From contig NZ_FNKP01000001.1 of assembly GCF_900099835.1 (NCBI RefSeq), positions 2,914,001-2,978,000 on the forward strand: 64,000 bases of DNA, in the 5' to 3' direction. Shown here in pieces: positions 27,533 through 36,894 of this stretch. How positions within the stretch are numbered: the first letter of the stretch is position 1; every line of letters begins with the position of its first letter. The notes beneath the pieces are model-generated. The model was not told the origin of the DNA, did not search any database, and saw only the letters and a list, made by a program, of their open reading frames with translations. The stretch comes from Paraburkholderia fungorum (GTDB taxonomy: Bacteria; Pseudomonadota; Gammaproteobacteria; Burkholderiales; Burkholderiaceae). The translations under genes were made by a program, and so were the position numbers.

Positions 27533-28267
27533 TTAGTAATCGGCTTCCCATTCGACGGTAATCTGCTTCGCCGCCTGGTCCACCGTTTTGACAAAGACGC
27601 CGACGAACGGGATCAAGCGCTCACCGGCAACCGGCTTGCCATTTTTGTCAGTAGCCGGATATTCGATACGCATCACCGAATGCGCACCGTTGTCGATCAT
27701 GTCTGCAACCTTGCCGAGATTGACTCCGGCAACGTTCACCACATCCAGGCCGAGCAGGTCGACCCAGTAGAATTCGTCGGCTTCGAGAGCCGGAAATTCG
27801 CTGCGGCTGATATAAATGCGGGTACCGCGGAGTGCCAGCGCCACATCGCGGTCAGTCACGCCGCCCAGATGGGCAACCACACTGTCGCTATGCGTTTTCG
27901 CCTGCAATGACGGCGCCGATTTGCGCTCGTGACCTTTTAGAAGCCACCAGCGTTTCGCACTCAGCAGGGCATCGCCGCCATGCCCGGCATCTGCATGAGC
28001 AGCTACCTTGACCCAGCCCTTAAGGCCGTAAGCATCGACGATAGCGCCAACCTCGACCGCATCGGCCGGCCAGCTTTCCACTGTTTCCGCGCGCATTTCT
28101 GCTACAGCGGAACCAGAGTTTGCAGCATTGGCTTTCGCCTTGCCTTCGGCTCGCTCGACCGGCTTGCGGACGAATGCACCGAATGGCGCCTGATCAGACG
28201 TCTTCGCGCGCGGACCTGCCGCTTTTGCCTTCACGCGATCTGGACTGCCGGAATCACGCTCAGACAT
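27533..28267 (-). CDS. rimM: 16S rRNA processing protein RimM with long N-terminal extension
   Basis: 244 residues; E. coli RimM has 182. The core begins near [18 protein letters not shown] (about residue 70) and includes the PRC-barrel half ([35 protein letters not shown]). RimM helps assemble the 30S head with S19. The first about 68 residues are Lys/Ala-rich and look disordered. The ATG has GCGAGGTG upstream, so the extension is probably translated. It is part of the rpsP operon, after a 120-base gap. Confidence 0.96.
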   Translation of the reverse strand: MSERDSGSPDRVKAKAAGPRAKTSDQAPFGAFVRKPVERAEGKAKANAANSGSAVAEMRAETVESWPADAVEVGAIVDAYGLKGWVKVAAHADAGHGGDALLSAKRWWLLKGHERKSAPSLQAKTHSDSVVAHLGGVTDRDVALALRGTRIYISRSEFPALEADEFYWVDLLGLDVVNVAGVNLGKVADMIDNGAHSVMRIEYPATDKNGKPVAGERLIPFVGVFVKTVDQAAKQITVEWEADY

Positions 28268-28387
28268 AACAACACCTCGCTGCCAGCTTCGACGTCTGCG
28301 TCAGTAAAACAACTGGCGCATCGGACTGCTCACGCAAGCTGCGCGAGCCGCCGGCCGAACCGACGACGATACGCATGCTAGCTACCA

Positions 28388-28642
28388 TTAAGCAGCCGGC
28401 TGCGCCTTTTGCGCTTCTTTCACGAGACGCTCGACGGTCGGCGACAGTTGTGCGCCAACACCTTGCCAGTACGTCAGGCGATCCTGAGCGATACGCAGGG
28501 CTTCGCCCTTCGTAGCGACCGGGTTGTAGAAACCAACGCGCTCGATAAAGCGGCCGTCACGACGGTTACGCGAATCGGTTGCGACGATGTTGTAGAACGG
28601 GCGCTTCTTGGAGCCGCCACGAGCCAAGCGGATGATGACCAT
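28388..28642 (-). CDS. rpsP: 30S ribosomal protein S16
   Basis: 84 residues. Conserved [38 protein letters not shown] and [19 protein letters not shown]. The ATG at 28642 matches the universal start; the 26-codon upstream extension runs through the promoter and is rejected. First gene of the rpsP-rimM-trmD-rplS operon. Confidence 0.98.
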   Translation of the reverse strand: MVIIRLARGGSKKRPFYNIVATDSRNRRDGRFIERVGFYNPVATKGEALRIAQDRLTYWQGVGAQLSPTVERLVKEAQKAQPAA

Positions 28643-28687
28643 ACTAGAATCCTTGAAAACCGGGGTTCGGAACGACTGAAACACGCG

Positions 28688-28716
28688 ATTATAGCGGGAA
28701 ACCGACGCCATAACAA
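28688..28716 (-). promoter_or_regulatory. rpsP: Sigma-70 promoter of the rpsP operon
   Basis: On the minus strand TTGTTA (-35, 28711-28716), a 17-base spacer and a perfect TATAAT (-10, 28688-28693) lie 46 bases upstream of the rpsP start, in the divergent gap to the sorbosone-dehydrogenase-like gene. Confidence 0.8.
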
Positions 28717-28814
28717 ACACTTACGGCGATAAACTGAGTAACCGCGTTGCGCCGGCCGTCCGGACGAAGGTCCAGGACCACGCCGAAACGCCCGAAATAC
28801 TTGACGGAGCGCCC

Positions 28815-29999
28815 GTGAAACTGCTGCCATCGACTGCGTTTTTGCTCGCTTTTTTTCTCGTTTTCGTTCGACTTGCTTCTTTCCAACGCGCTTCGCACGG
28901 TCGGATTTTGCGTTGCGCGGCCGCGTCGCTGGTCGCGGGGTATGCATTTTCGGCGTTCGCCGCGCTACCGGTCGAGCGCATCAAGTTGCCTCCGGGGTTT
29001 CACATCGAAGTCCTGTCAGACGCCGTGCCGAGCGCACGCGCGATGGCGCTTTCGCCGAAAGGCATTCTCTATATAGGCAGCCTCGACGGCCATGTCTACG
29101 CGCTCGAACTGCAAAACGGCCGCGTGACGGGGCGCCACGTGATCGCATCAGGCCTGGAAAGTCCGGCCGGCGTGGCGTGGCGGGATGGCGCGCTCTACGT
29201 CTCGGCGGTATCGAAAATACTGCGCTTCGATGCAATTGATACGCACCTGAATGATCCCCCCAAACCCGCGGTGGTCATCGACACGCTGCCCACGGAAACG
29301 CATCACGGCTGGAAATTCATCGCCTTCGGTCCGGACGGCAAGCTGTATGTACCGCAAGGCGCGCCCTGCAATGTCTGCCTGAAAGACCGCAACAAATTCG
29401 GGATGATCGGCCGCATGGACCCGGACGGCAGTCATTACGAAGTCGTAGCTCGCGGTATACGCAATTCGGTCGGATTTGCGTGGCATCCAGTGACGCACGA
29501 AATATGGTTCACCGATAACGGCCGTGACGAAATGGGCGACGATGTTCCCAACGACAAACTCAACCGCGCTTCGCGCGCCGGGATGGACTTCGGCTTCCCG
29601 TATTGCCATGGCGGCGACACGCCCGACCCCGAGTTCGGCAAAGATCATCCGTGCAGCGCATTTACTCCCCCGGTGGTCAAACTCGGCGCACACGTTGCCG
29701 CGCTGGGCATGCGCTTTTATACCGGCGCGATGTTTCCGGCTGCCTATAAGAACAACATCTTCATCGCCGAGCACGGCTCGTGGAATCGCAGCAAAAAGGT
29801 CGGCTTTCGCGTCGTGCGCGTCATCACCGACCCGGATGGCGGCAATGCGCATCAGGAAGTCTTTGCTGAAGGATGGCTCCAGCCAGGCGAAAACGTCTGG
29901 GGCCGCCCCGCCGACGTCCTGCCGCTCCCCGACGGCTCATTGCTAATCAGCGACGATTACGCCGGCGCGATTTACCGCGTGACGTACGCAGCACCCTAG
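28815..29999 (+). CDS. Sorbosone-dehydrogenase-like PQQ-type sugar dehydrogenase, exported
   Basis: 394 residues from a GTG start with GGAG just upstream. A hydrophobic N-terminus and a second hydrophobic stretch (CAAASLVAGYAFSAFAALP) indicate export. The rest is a six-bladed beta propeller of the L-sorbosone/glucose dehydrogenase family: PPGFHIEVLSDAVPSARAM, AFGPDGKLYVPQGAPCNVC, GIRNSVGFAWHPVTHEIWFT, TDNGRDEMGDDVPND, IAEHGSWNRSKKVGFRV and WGRPADVLPLPDGSLLISDD. Cys pairs (CNVC and others) may form disulfides. The propeller suggests PQQ-dependent sugar or aldehyde oxidation in the periplasm; the substrate is unknown. It is divergent from rpsP. Confidence 0.85.
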   Translation: MKLLPSTAFLLAFFLVFVRLASFQRASHGRILRCAAASLVAGYAFSAFAALPVERIKLPPGFHIEVLSDAVPSARAMALSPKGILYIGSLDGHVYALELQNGRVTGRHVIASGLESPAGVAWRDGALYVSAVSKILRFDAIDTHLNDPPKPAVVIDTLPTETHHGWKFIAFGPDGKLYVPQGAPCNVCLKDRNKFGMIGRMDPDGSHYEVVARGIRNSVGFAWHPVTHEIWFTDNGRDEMGDDVPNDKLNRASRAGMDFGFPYCHGGDTPDPEFGKDHPCSAFTPPVVKLGAHVAALGMRFYTGAMFPAAYKNNIFIAEHGSWNRSKKVGFRVVRVITDPDGGNAHQEVFAEGWLQPGENVWGRPADVLPLPDGSLLISDDYAGAIYRVTYAAP

Positions 30000-30052
30000 T
30001 CTTGACGATCTCTACGACAAGGAGGCCCACTCCAGCGGGCCTCGCCAAAACG

Positions 30053-30064
30053 CCCCCCCCCCCC
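30053..30064. repeat. Homopolymeric C12 tract
   Basis: Twelve consecutive C in the intergenic region before the TM2 gene, about 165 bases from its start. A hairpin GAGGCCC/GGGCCTC (30022-30028 and 30037-30043) lies just upstream and may end the previous gene. Confidence 0.95.
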
Positions 30065-30227
30065 GTTCGCAACAACCTCGCACGCGACATTCACCACCTC
30101 CACTACTACCTATCGCGCCCGCCTTGTGACCGCTCCCACCAGGCGGGCGTAGAATGCGCGTCGGTCCACGCCGAACCGGGTGTGCCACTCCTTTCGACCA
30201 CCTGCCACTCTGCCCACGCCCTACTCC

Positions 30228-30695
30228 ATGTCCACCCTGGTCTCAGCTTCCACGCGCTTCAGATCCAAGACAATTACCGCCGCACTGGCGTTCTTCCTGG
30301 GCAGTCTCGGCGCTCATCGGTTCTATCTGTATGGCAAACGCGACTTCTACGGCTGGGCGCATGTGGTCGGCACGCTAATGGGCATTCCCGGCGTATTGCT
30401 GCTGATCGCTAGCGAGCGGGCCTCGATGCCGGGCTGGGTGTTGGCCTTCTTCGGCACCGTGTCCGTACTCTCGGCGTTTCTCGCTGCAATCGTCTATGGG
30501 CTGCGTCCTGATGAAAAATGGGACGCGCAGTTCAATACGCACACTCAACAAAAAAGCCAATCAGGCTGGACGGTCATCTTCATCGTGATCTTTTCGCTGC
30601 TGATCGGTGCATTTCTGCTGATGACCGCCCTCGCTATTACGTTTCAGACCTATTTCGAAAATCAGGTCGAGGCGGCTAAAGAACTTTCCCAGTAA
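30228..30695 (+). CDS. TM2-domain membrane protein
   Basis: 155 residues. The N-terminal half is a TM2 domain: KTITAALAFFLGSLGAHRFYLYGKRDFYGW, with the G(A)HRFYLG-type turn, followed by a second helix (HVVGTLMGIPGVLLLIAS). Two more hydrophobic segments follow (WVLAFFGTVSVLSAFLAAIV and TVIFIVIFSLLIGAFLLMTALA), separated by a polar loop. The ATG at 30228 is chosen because the TM2 domain then starts near residue 13; there is no strong ribosome-binding site. Function unknown; inner membrane location. Confidence 0.78.
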   Translation: MSTLVSASTRFRSKTITAALAFFLGSLGAHRFYLYGKRDFYGWAHVVGTLMGIPGVLLLIASERASMPGWVLAFFGTVSVLSAFLAAIVYGLRPDEKWDAQFNTHTQQKSQSGWTVIFIVIFSLLIGAFLLMTALAITFQTYFENQVEAAKELSQ

Positions 30696-30715
30696 GCAGT
30701 CACACCCGAGCCGCG

Positions 30716-31864
30716 CTAGAACAGATTCATTTGTGAATTGACTCGCGCCGGCTCCTCGGCCTTTTGCGGCTCGATCCGGCGAAAATGCGACATATCGAGA
30801 ATGCCCCGATCGCGCCGATTCAACCCTAGGCGGCGTACCGCCTTGTGAAACCGCTGCCTGAGCAGATCGGCCCACAAACCTTCTCCTTTCATGCGCGTGG
30901 CGAAATTCGAATCGTAGTCTTTGCCGCCCCGCATATCGCGCACACGACTCATCACACGGTCGGCTCGGTCGGGGAAATGTGCGGAAAGCCAATCCTTGAA
31001 CAACGGTGCGACTTCCCACGGCAATCGCAACACGATATAGCTCGCATTGCTCGCGCCCGCTTCCGCGCAAGCTTCGAGCACGCGCTCCATGTCTGGCTCG
31101 GTGACAAACGGAATCACCGGCGCAATGCTGACACCGACTGGAATGCCTGCCTCGCTCAACGTGCGGATGGTCCGCAACCGGCGCGACGGCGTCGCCGCGC
31201 GCGGTTCGAGCGTGCGCGCAATCTCCGCGTCCAGCGTGGTGATCGTAATCGCGGCCATGAATTGCCCGCGCGCGGCCATCGGGGCGAGGATGTCGATATC
31301 GCGCTCGATCAGCGATGACTTCGTGATGGCCGCAAACGGCTGGTTACGTTCAGCCAGCACCTCGACGACCCTGCGCGTTAGCCTGAGATCGCGTTCGGCA
31401 GGTTGCCAGGCATCTGTGTTAACGCCTAACGCAATCGGCTCCGGCACATACGACTTCTTCGATAGCTCCCGTTCGAGCAATTCAGGCGCGTTGATCTTTG
31501 CGTAGATCCGGCTTTCGAAATCGAGCCCCGGCGATAGCCCCAGATAGCTGTGCGTAGGTCGCGCGAAGCAATAAATGCAACCGTGCTCGCAACCACGATA
31601 CGGATTCAACGACACGCCAAACGGGATATCCGGTGACGAATTGCGCGTGAGAATAGTCTTGGCCCGCTCTTCGAAAATCTGGGTACGCAAGACTTTGGGC
31701 TCGTCGCCTTCTACTTCTGCAACGTGCAGCCAGCCGTCGTCCACAACCTCGCGCTGATCGACTTCATAGCGGCCTTGCACATTCGTCACTGCCCCTCGCC
31801 CCTTTTTAGGCGTGGGCGGAGCGATCGGAAATTCCTGGATGGAGTAGAGGTCGGAGTCGGTCAC
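30716..31864 (-). CDS. PA0069-family radical SAM protein
   Basis: 382 residues. It has a radical-SAM cluster motif CEHGCIYCFARPTH (CxxxCxxC) within NPYRGCEHGC, as in the SplB-like/PA0069 family, and TIM-barrel segments (VNTDAWQPAERDLRLTRRVVE, KSSLIERDIDILAPMA, AGIPVGVSIAPVIPFVTE). Spore photoproduct lyase relatives repair DNA lesions, but the function of this family is not settled. A GTG at 31864 is the likely start. A near-perfect LexA box lies 32-47 bases upstream, so SOS control is predicted. The gene follows lrp on the same strand. I recall PA0069 being listed in the P. aeruginosa LexA regulon, which should be checked. Confidence 0.88.
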   Translation of the reverse strand: MTDSDLYSIQEFPIAPPTPKKGRGAVTNVQGRYEVDQREVVDDGWLHVAEVEGDEPKVLRTQIFEERAKTILTRNSSPDIPFGVSLNPYRGCEHGCIYCFARPTHSYLGLSPGLDFESRIYAKINAPELLERELSKKSYVPEPIALGVNTDAWQPAERDLRLTRRVVEVLAERNQPFAAITKSSLIERDIDILAPMAARGQFMAAITITTLDAEIARTLEPRAATPSRRLRTIRTLSEAGIPVGVSIAPVIPFVTEPDMERVLEACAEAGASNASYIVLRLPWEVAPLFKDWLSAHFPDRADRVMSRVRDMRGGKDYDSNFATRMKGEGLWADLLRQRFHKAVRRLGLNRRDRGILDMSHFRRIEPQKAEEPARVNSQMNLF

Positions 31865-31895
31865 GATTGAAGTCGCAAAAAACAGCGCAGAACAC

Positions 31896-31911
31896 CTGTA
31901 TAAATATACAG
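31896..31911. promoter_or_regulatory. LexA (SOS) box upstream of the radical SAM gene
   Basis: CTGTATAAATATACAG fits the CTGT-N8-ACAG consensus, with AT-only centre and 7 of 8 half-site positions symmetrical. It overlaps a possible minus-strand -10 (TATATT), with TCGACA 16 bases further upstream as -35. Confidence 0.85.
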
Positions 31912-31957
31912 TGTTTACGCTGTTTGTCGAGCCTGACTTCACATCGCAAACCGCCAT

Positions 31958-32446
31958 TCAATCGGGTACCGAGATGGTCAACGTTTCCTTGATTTCCTCC
32001 ATCACCACATAACTTTTCGACTGCACCGCGCCGGGCAACTGCAGCAGGATGTCGCCGAGCAGCTTCCGGTAGTCAGCCATTTCGCCGATGCGTGCCTTGA
32101 TCAAATAGTCGAAATCGCCCGACACGAGATGGCATTCCAGCACCTCAGGGATCTTCTGAACCTCGCGCCGGAACTGGTCGAACATGTTGCCGCTCTTGTG
32201 GTCCAGCGTGATCTCGACGAACACCAGCAGCGCAGCGCCCAACTCAGCGGGGTTCACACGCGCGTGGTAGCCGGTGATCACGCCGTCGCGCTCCATGCGC
32301 TTGACCCGCTCAATGCATGGCGTGACCGACAGCCCGACCTGTTCCGCCAGGTCTTTCATGGCCATCCGGCCATCCTGCTGCAAAAGCCGCAGGATCTTGT
32401 GATCGAGCTTGTCGAGTGCGCGGATCGGTTGGCGCTGTGTTCGCAT
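31958..32446 (-). CDS. Lrp/AsnC-family regulator, probably of dadA
   Basis: 162 residues. N-terminal helix-turn-helix (LDKLDHKILRLLQQDGRMAM and LAEQVGLSVTPCIERVKRME) and a C-terminal RAM/ligand domain (LLVFVEITLDHKSG, VLECHLVSGDFDYLIKARI). It is divergent from dadA, with a 176-base shared region, the usual layout for an alanine-responsive activator of D-amino acid dehydrogenase. The target is inference from position. Confidence 0.93.
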   Translation of the reverse strand: MRTQRQPIRALDKLDHKILRLLQQDGRMAMKDLAEQVGLSVTPCIERVKRMERDGVITGYHARVNPAELGAALLVFVEITLDHKSGNMFDQFRREVQKIPEVLECHLVSGDFDYLIKARIGEMADYRKLLGDILLQLPGAVQSKSYVVMEEIKETLTISVPD

Positions 32447-32622
32447 AGTGTTTTTTCTGAAAATTCTGAAAATACAATAACAAAACCTGCCTGACTGTTA
32501 ATAGTATAGCGATTAACACTGGGCGATCCGCGTTATACCTCGTGAATCGACGTGAGTCGGAAAATTCCAACGAATCGACGAGCGTATTGCCCTTCAAACT
32601 TTCTTGAATACCTGGAGCAGCT

Positions 32623-33909
32623 ATGCGAGTCGTCGTCTTGGGCAGTGGCGTTGTCGGAGTCACGAGCGCGTATTACCTGGCCCGCGCTGGCCATGAAGTG
32701 ACCGTGATCGACCGGGAAGCCGGTCCGGCGCTCGAAACCAGTTTCGCGAACGCCGGTCAGATTTCGCCGGGCTACGCGTCGCCTTGGGCCGCCCCCGGCG
32801 TGCCGCTGAAGGCCGTCAAGTGGATGTTCCAGAAACACGCGCCGCTCGCGATCCGACTCGACGGCACGCAATTCCAGTTGCAGTGGATGTGGCAGATGCT
32901 GCAGAACTGCACGTCGTCGCGCTATGCGGTGAACAAGGGCCGGATGGTGCGCCTCGCGGAATACAGCCGCGACTGTCTGCAGGCATTGCGCGCGGAGACG
33001 GGCATTCAATACGAAGGGCGCACGGGCGGCACGCTTCAGGTGTTTCGTACCCAACAGCAATTCGACGGCGCGGCAAAAGATATCGCCGTGTTGAAGGAGG
33101 CCAATGTGCCCTACGAGTTGTTGTCGCCGTCTGAGCTTGCTCAGGCTGAACCGGCGCTTGCGGCGGTGTCGCACAAGCTGACTGGCGGCCTGCGTCTGCC
33201 GTGCGACGAAACTGGCGACTGCCAGATGTTCACCACGCGCCTCGCGGCATTAGCCGAAGAATTGGGCGTCAAATTCCGCTACAACACGCCGATCGACTCG
33301 CTCGCGATGGCGGGCGACCGTATCGCCGGCGTGCAATGCGGCGCGGATCTGATTCGTGCGGATTCGTTCGTGGTCGCGCTCGGTTCGTATTCGACGAAGT
33401 TTCTGTCTGGCCTCGTGAAGATTCCGGTTTATCCGCTGAAGGGTTATTCGATCACTGCGCCGATCGTCAACGAAGCAGCGGCGCCTGTGTCGACGGTGCT
33501 CGACGAAACGTACAAGATCGCGATCACGCGTTTTGACGACCGCATTCGTGTGGGCGGCATGGCGGAGATCGTTGGCTTCGACAAGTCGTTGCGCCAGGCG
33601 CGCCGCGACACGCTGGAACTGTGCGTGAACGATCTGTTCCCCGGTGGCGGCGATACGTCGAAGGCCACGTTCTGGACCGGTTTGCGCCCGATGACGCCGG
33701 ACGGCACGCCGATCGTGGGCCGCACGCCAGTGTCGAACCTGTTCCTGAACACAGGTCACGGCACGCTCGGCTGGACCATGTCGTGCGGTTCGGGCCAGTT
33801 GCTGGCCGACGTGATGTCAGGCAAGCAGCCAGCGATCAAGGCGGATGATCTGTCGGTGCATCGCTACCTTGGCGAGACCGGCGGTGCGCACCGCCCGGCT
33901 TATGCCTGA
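32623..33909 (+). CDS. dadA: D-amino acid dehydrogenase, small subunit
   Basis: 428-residue FAD enzyme that oxidises D-amino acids, chiefly D-alanine from L-alanine racemisation, feeding electrons to the respiratory chain. N-terminal FAD-binding [42 protein letters not shown] (DadA-specific) and the C-terminal [20 protein letters not shown] are clear. GGAG precedes the ATG. It is divergent from the Lrp-type regulator and closed by a palindromic terminator. No dadX racemase gene is adjacent. Confidence 0.96.
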   Translation: MRVVVLGSGVVGVTSAYYLARAGHEVTVIDREAGPALETSFANAGQISPGYASPWAAPGVPLKAVKWMFQKHAPLAIRLDGTQFQLQWMWQMLQNCTSSRYAVNKGRMVRLAEYSRDCLQALRAETGIQYEGRTGGTLQVFRTQQQFDGAAKDIAVLKEANVPYELLSPSELAQAEPALAAVSHKLTGGLRLPCDETGDCQMFTTRLAALAEELGVKFRYNTPIDSLAMAGDRIAGVQCGADLIRADSFVVALGSYSTKFLSGLVKIPVYPLKGYSITAPIVNEAAAPVSTVLDETYKIAITRFDDRIRVGGMAEIVGFDKSLRQARRDTLELCVNDLFPGGGDTSKATFWTGLRPMTPDGTPIVGRTPVSNLFLNTGHGTLGWTMSCGSGQLLADVMSGKQPAIKADDLSVHRYLGETGGAHRPAYA

Positions 33910-33935
33910 AAGCAACTGACACCGGAATCGTCGTA

Positions 33936-33976
33936 ATAAAAAACGGCGCCTCGAATATTCGAGGCGCCGTTTTCGT
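33936..33976. terminator. Bidirectional terminator between dadA and the acyl-CoA dehydrogenase
   Basis: A perfect 32-base palindrome (33941-33972) centred on AATATT, flanked by A- and T-rich ends, serves both convergent genes. Confidence 0.9.
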
Positions 33977-34035
33977 TTCCAAGCCAAGTTCAGCTTAAGC
34001 CAAGGTCGAAACCTCCGGCCGCAATCGCTGAAAAA

Positions 34036-35826
34036 TCAGAATTGATCGTCCGACAAAGCCAGCACGCTCTCGCCGCCCTTCGCGCTGACAATCGACGCCT
34101 CCAGCGCCGACGCCTGCGGCAACACATGCTCCGCGTAGAACTGCGCGGTCGCGATCTTCGCGCCATAAAACGAAGGATCTTCATCGCGCTTCTGAGCGGC
34201 CACGAGCAACGCACGCGCCATCTGCCAGCCGCCCAGCACGACGCCCGCCAGTTTCAGATACGGCACACTGCCCGCAAACACCGCGTTCGGATCTGTCTTC
34301 GTGTTGGCCACGACGAAATCGACCACGGCGCTCAGCGAATCGTGGCCTTGCGCCAGATATTTCTTCATCGACTCAAACGCGGCGCCCTGTTGCGCACCTA
34401 ACGCTTCGACGGTTGCGGCAACACCAGCGAGCAGCGCCTTCGCCACCTTGCCGCCGTCGCGCAAGGTCTTCCGGCCGATCAGGTCGTTCGCCTGAATCGC
34501 CGTCGTGCCTTCGTAGATCGGCAGAATGCGGGCGTCGCGGTAATACTGCGCGGCGCCCGTTTCTTCGATGAAGCCCATGCCGCCATGCACCTGCACGCCA
34601 AGACTCGTGACGTCGATCGACAACTCCGTGCTCCAGCCCTTCACGATCGGCACGAGATATTCGTAGATCGCCTGATGCTCGGCGCGGGTCGCTTCGTCCG
34701 CGTGTCGATGTGCAATGTCGCAATGCGCTGCGGCCACATACGCCAGCGCGCGCGACGCCTCGGTCAGCGAGCGCATCGTCGCGAGCATGCGACGCACGTC
34801 CGGATGCTGGATGATCGCCACCGACTGTTTCGCCGATCCGTCCACCGGACGGCTCTGCACGCGGTCTTTCGCGTACGCCACCGCGTGCTGGTAAGCGCGG
34901 TCCGACACGCCGACGCCCTGCATGCCCACCGCGAAACGCGCGGCGTTCATCATGATGAACATGTATTCGAGACCACGATTTTCTTCGCCGATCAGATGAC
35001 CGATCGCGCCGCCGTGATCTCCGAATTGCAGCACCGCCGTCGGGCTCGCCTTGATGCCGAGCTTGTGTTCGATCGACACGCAATGCACGTCGTTACGCTC
35101 GCCGAGCGACCCGTCTTCGTTGATCAGAAACTTCGGCACGATGAACAGCGAAATACCCTTGACGCCTTCGGGCGCATTGGGCGTGCGCGCCAGCACGAGA
35201 TGGGCGATGTTCTTCGCCATATCGTGCTCGCCCCACGTGATGAAAATCTTCGTGCCGAACAGCTTGAACGAACCATCGCCCTGCGGCTCGGCACGTGTGC
35301 GTACCAGCGCGAGATCGGAGCCGGCTTGCGGCTCGGTGAGGTTCATCGTACCGGTCCATTCGCCGGAAATCAGCTTGGGCACGTAGGTCTGCTTTTGCGC
35401 TTCGGTGCCGGCGGTGAGCAACGCCTCGATCGCGCCGTCGGTCAGCAGCGGACACAGCGCGAACGACAGATTCGACGCGTTGAGCATTTCGACGCAAGGC
35501 GTGCCGATCAACTTCGGCAGACCCTGGCCTTCGTAGTCGAGCGGATGCTGCACGCCTTGCCAGCCGCCTTCGGAGAATTGCCGGAACGCTTCCTTGAAGC
35601 CGGGCGTTGCCATGACCACGCCATCCTTCCAGCTACTCGGATTGCGATCGCCTTCGACGTTCAACGGCGCCAGCACTTCACCGCACAGCTTTGCCGATTC
35701 TTCGAGCACGGCCTGCGCCGTGTCCAGGTTCGCGTCTTCGAAACCTGGCAGCGTCGCGATCTCTTCGAGACCGGCCAGTTCTTTCATCACGAACAGCATG
35801 TCCTTGATGGGCGCCGTATAGCTCAT
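34036..35826 (-). CDS. Acyl-CoA dehydrogenase, long form with C-terminal domain
   Basis: 596-residue FAD flavoenzyme that introduces the alpha-beta double bond in acyl-CoAs and passes electrons to ETF. Blocks present: GEWTGTMNLTEPQAGSDLA (flavin site), KIFITWGEHDM, and ILPIYEGTTAIQANDLIGRK with the catalytic-base Glu of YEGT. The extra C-terminal about 150 residues (FESMKKYLAQGHDSL, GGWQMARALLVAAQKRDEDP) resemble the DmdC/long-form family. AGGAGGAG precedes the ATG. It lies just downstream of etfBA but is separated by a terminator. Chain-length specificity cannot be told. Confidence 0.93.
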   Translation of the reverse strand: MSYTAPIKDMLFVMKELAGLEEIATLPGFEDANLDTAQAVLEESAKLCGEVLAPLNVEGDRNPSSWKDGVVMATPGFKEAFRQFSEGGWQGVQHPLDYEGQGLPKLIGTPCVEMLNASNLSFALCPLLTDGAIEALLTAGTEAQKQTYVPKLISGEWTGTMNLTEPQAGSDLALVRTRAEPQGDGSFKLFGTKIFITWGEHDMAKNIAHLVLARTPNAPEGVKGISLFIVPKFLINEDGSLGERNDVHCVSIEHKLGIKASPTAVLQFGDHGGAIGHLIGEENRGLEYMFIMMNAARFAVGMQGVGVSDRAYQHAVAYAKDRVQSRPVDGSAKQSVAIIQHPDVRRMLATMRSLTEASRALAYVAAAHCDIAHRHADEATRAEHQAIYEYLVPIVKGWSTELSIDVTSLGVQVHGGMGFIEETGAAQYYRDARILPIYEGTTAIQANDLIGRKTLRDGGKVAKALLAGVAATVEALGAQQGAAFESMKKYLAQGHDSLSAVVDFVVANTKTDPNAVFAGSVPYLKLAGVVLGGWQMARALLVAAQKRDEDPSFYGAKIATAQFYAEHVLPQASALEASIVSAKGGESVLALSDDQF

Positions 35827-35852
35827 TTCAGTTCTCCTCCTGCCTTGATATA

Positions 35853-35893
35853 AAAAAAGGGCGCTGGACTTGATCGGTCCTGCGCCCTTCGTG
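35853..35893 (-). terminator. Terminator after etfA
   Basis: On the minus strand AAGGGCGC pairs with GCGCCCTT, with an additional internal stem around a central loop, followed by a run of T directly before the acyl-CoA dehydrogenase ribosome-binding site. Confidence 0.82.
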
Positions 35894-35944
35894 TGCTGCC
35901 AGACGCCTTTTACCCGACGCTACGGCGCGATGATGCCGCGATAA

Positions 35945-36880
35945 TTAGCCGAGTTCGCTAACCAGTTCCGGCACGACCGTGAACAGATCGCCCACGAGAC
36001 CGTAATCGGCGACGCTGAAAATCGGCGCTTCCGGGTCCTTGTTGATCGCGACGATGACCTTCGAGTCTTTCATCCCGGCCAGATGCTGGATCGCACCCGA
36101 GATGCCGACCGCGACGTACAGTTGCGGCGCGACGATCTTGCCGGTCTGGCCGACTTGATAGTCGTTCGGCACGAAGCCTGCATCGACCGCCGCACGCGAT
36201 GCGCCGAGCGCCGCGTTCAGCTTGTCGGCCAGCGGTTCGAGAACCTGCGTGTAGTTTTCGCCGTTGCCCAGACCGCGGCCACCCGACACGATGATCTTCG
36301 CCGACGTCAGTTCCGGACGGTCCAGCTTCGTCACTTCGCGGCTGACGAATTGCGAGATGCCGCTGTCGGCTGCCGCTTCGATCTTCTCGACCGCTGCGCT
36401 GCCGCCTTCGGCTGCGACGGCGTCGAAACCGGTCGAGCGAACCGTGATGACCTTGATCGGATCAGCCGATTGCACCGTTGCAATCGCGTTGCCCGCGTAG
36501 ATCGGACGCTCGAACGTGTCGGCGGAATCGACGGCGGTGATGTCGCTGATCTGCGCGACGTCGAGCTTCGCGGCGATACGCGGCGCGATGTTCTTACCGT
36601 AAGCGGTAGCCGGTGCGAGGATGTGCGTGTAGTCCTTCGCGATGTTCAGCACGGTCGCTTCGACGTTTTCCGCGAGACCCGCTTCGAGTTGCGGCGCGTC
36701 GGCCAGCAACACCTTGCTCACGCCAGCGATCTTCGCCGCCGCATCAGCAGCGGCTTGCGCGTTGTGCCCTGCCACCAGCACGTGAATGTCGCCGCCGATT
36801 TTCTGCGCCGCTGCAATCGTGTTCAGCGTCGCGGCCTTGATCGACGCGTTGTCGTGTTCTGCAATTACCAGATTCGTCAT
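35945..36880 (-). CDS. etfA: Electron transfer flavoprotein alpha subunit
   Basis: 311 residues. With EtfB it forms the soluble ETF that takes electrons from acyl-CoA dehydrogenases to the quinone pool via ETF-QO. The C-terminal FAD site [20 protein letters not shown] and [19 protein letters not shown] are conserved. The ATG at 36880 is preferred over a GTG at 36898 because GGGAG lies about 10 bases before it. The gene follows etfB by 14 bases. Confidence 0.96.
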   Translation of the reverse strand: MTNLVIAEHDNASIKAATLNTIAAAQKIGGDIHVLVAGHNAQAAADAAAKIAGVSKVLLADAPQLEAGLAENVEATVLNIAKDYTHILAPATAYGKNIAPRIAAKLDVAQISDITAVDSADTFERPIYAGNAIATVQSADPIKVITVRSTGFDAVAAEGGSAAVEKIEAAADSGISQFVSREVTKLDRPELTSAKIIVSGGRGLGNGENYTQVLEPLADKLNAALGASRAAVDAGFVPNDYQVGQTGKIVAPQLYVAVGISGAIQHLAGMKDSKVIVAINKDPEAPIFSVADYGLVGDLFTVVPELVSELG

Positions 36881-36894
36881 TTCGTCAGTCTCCC

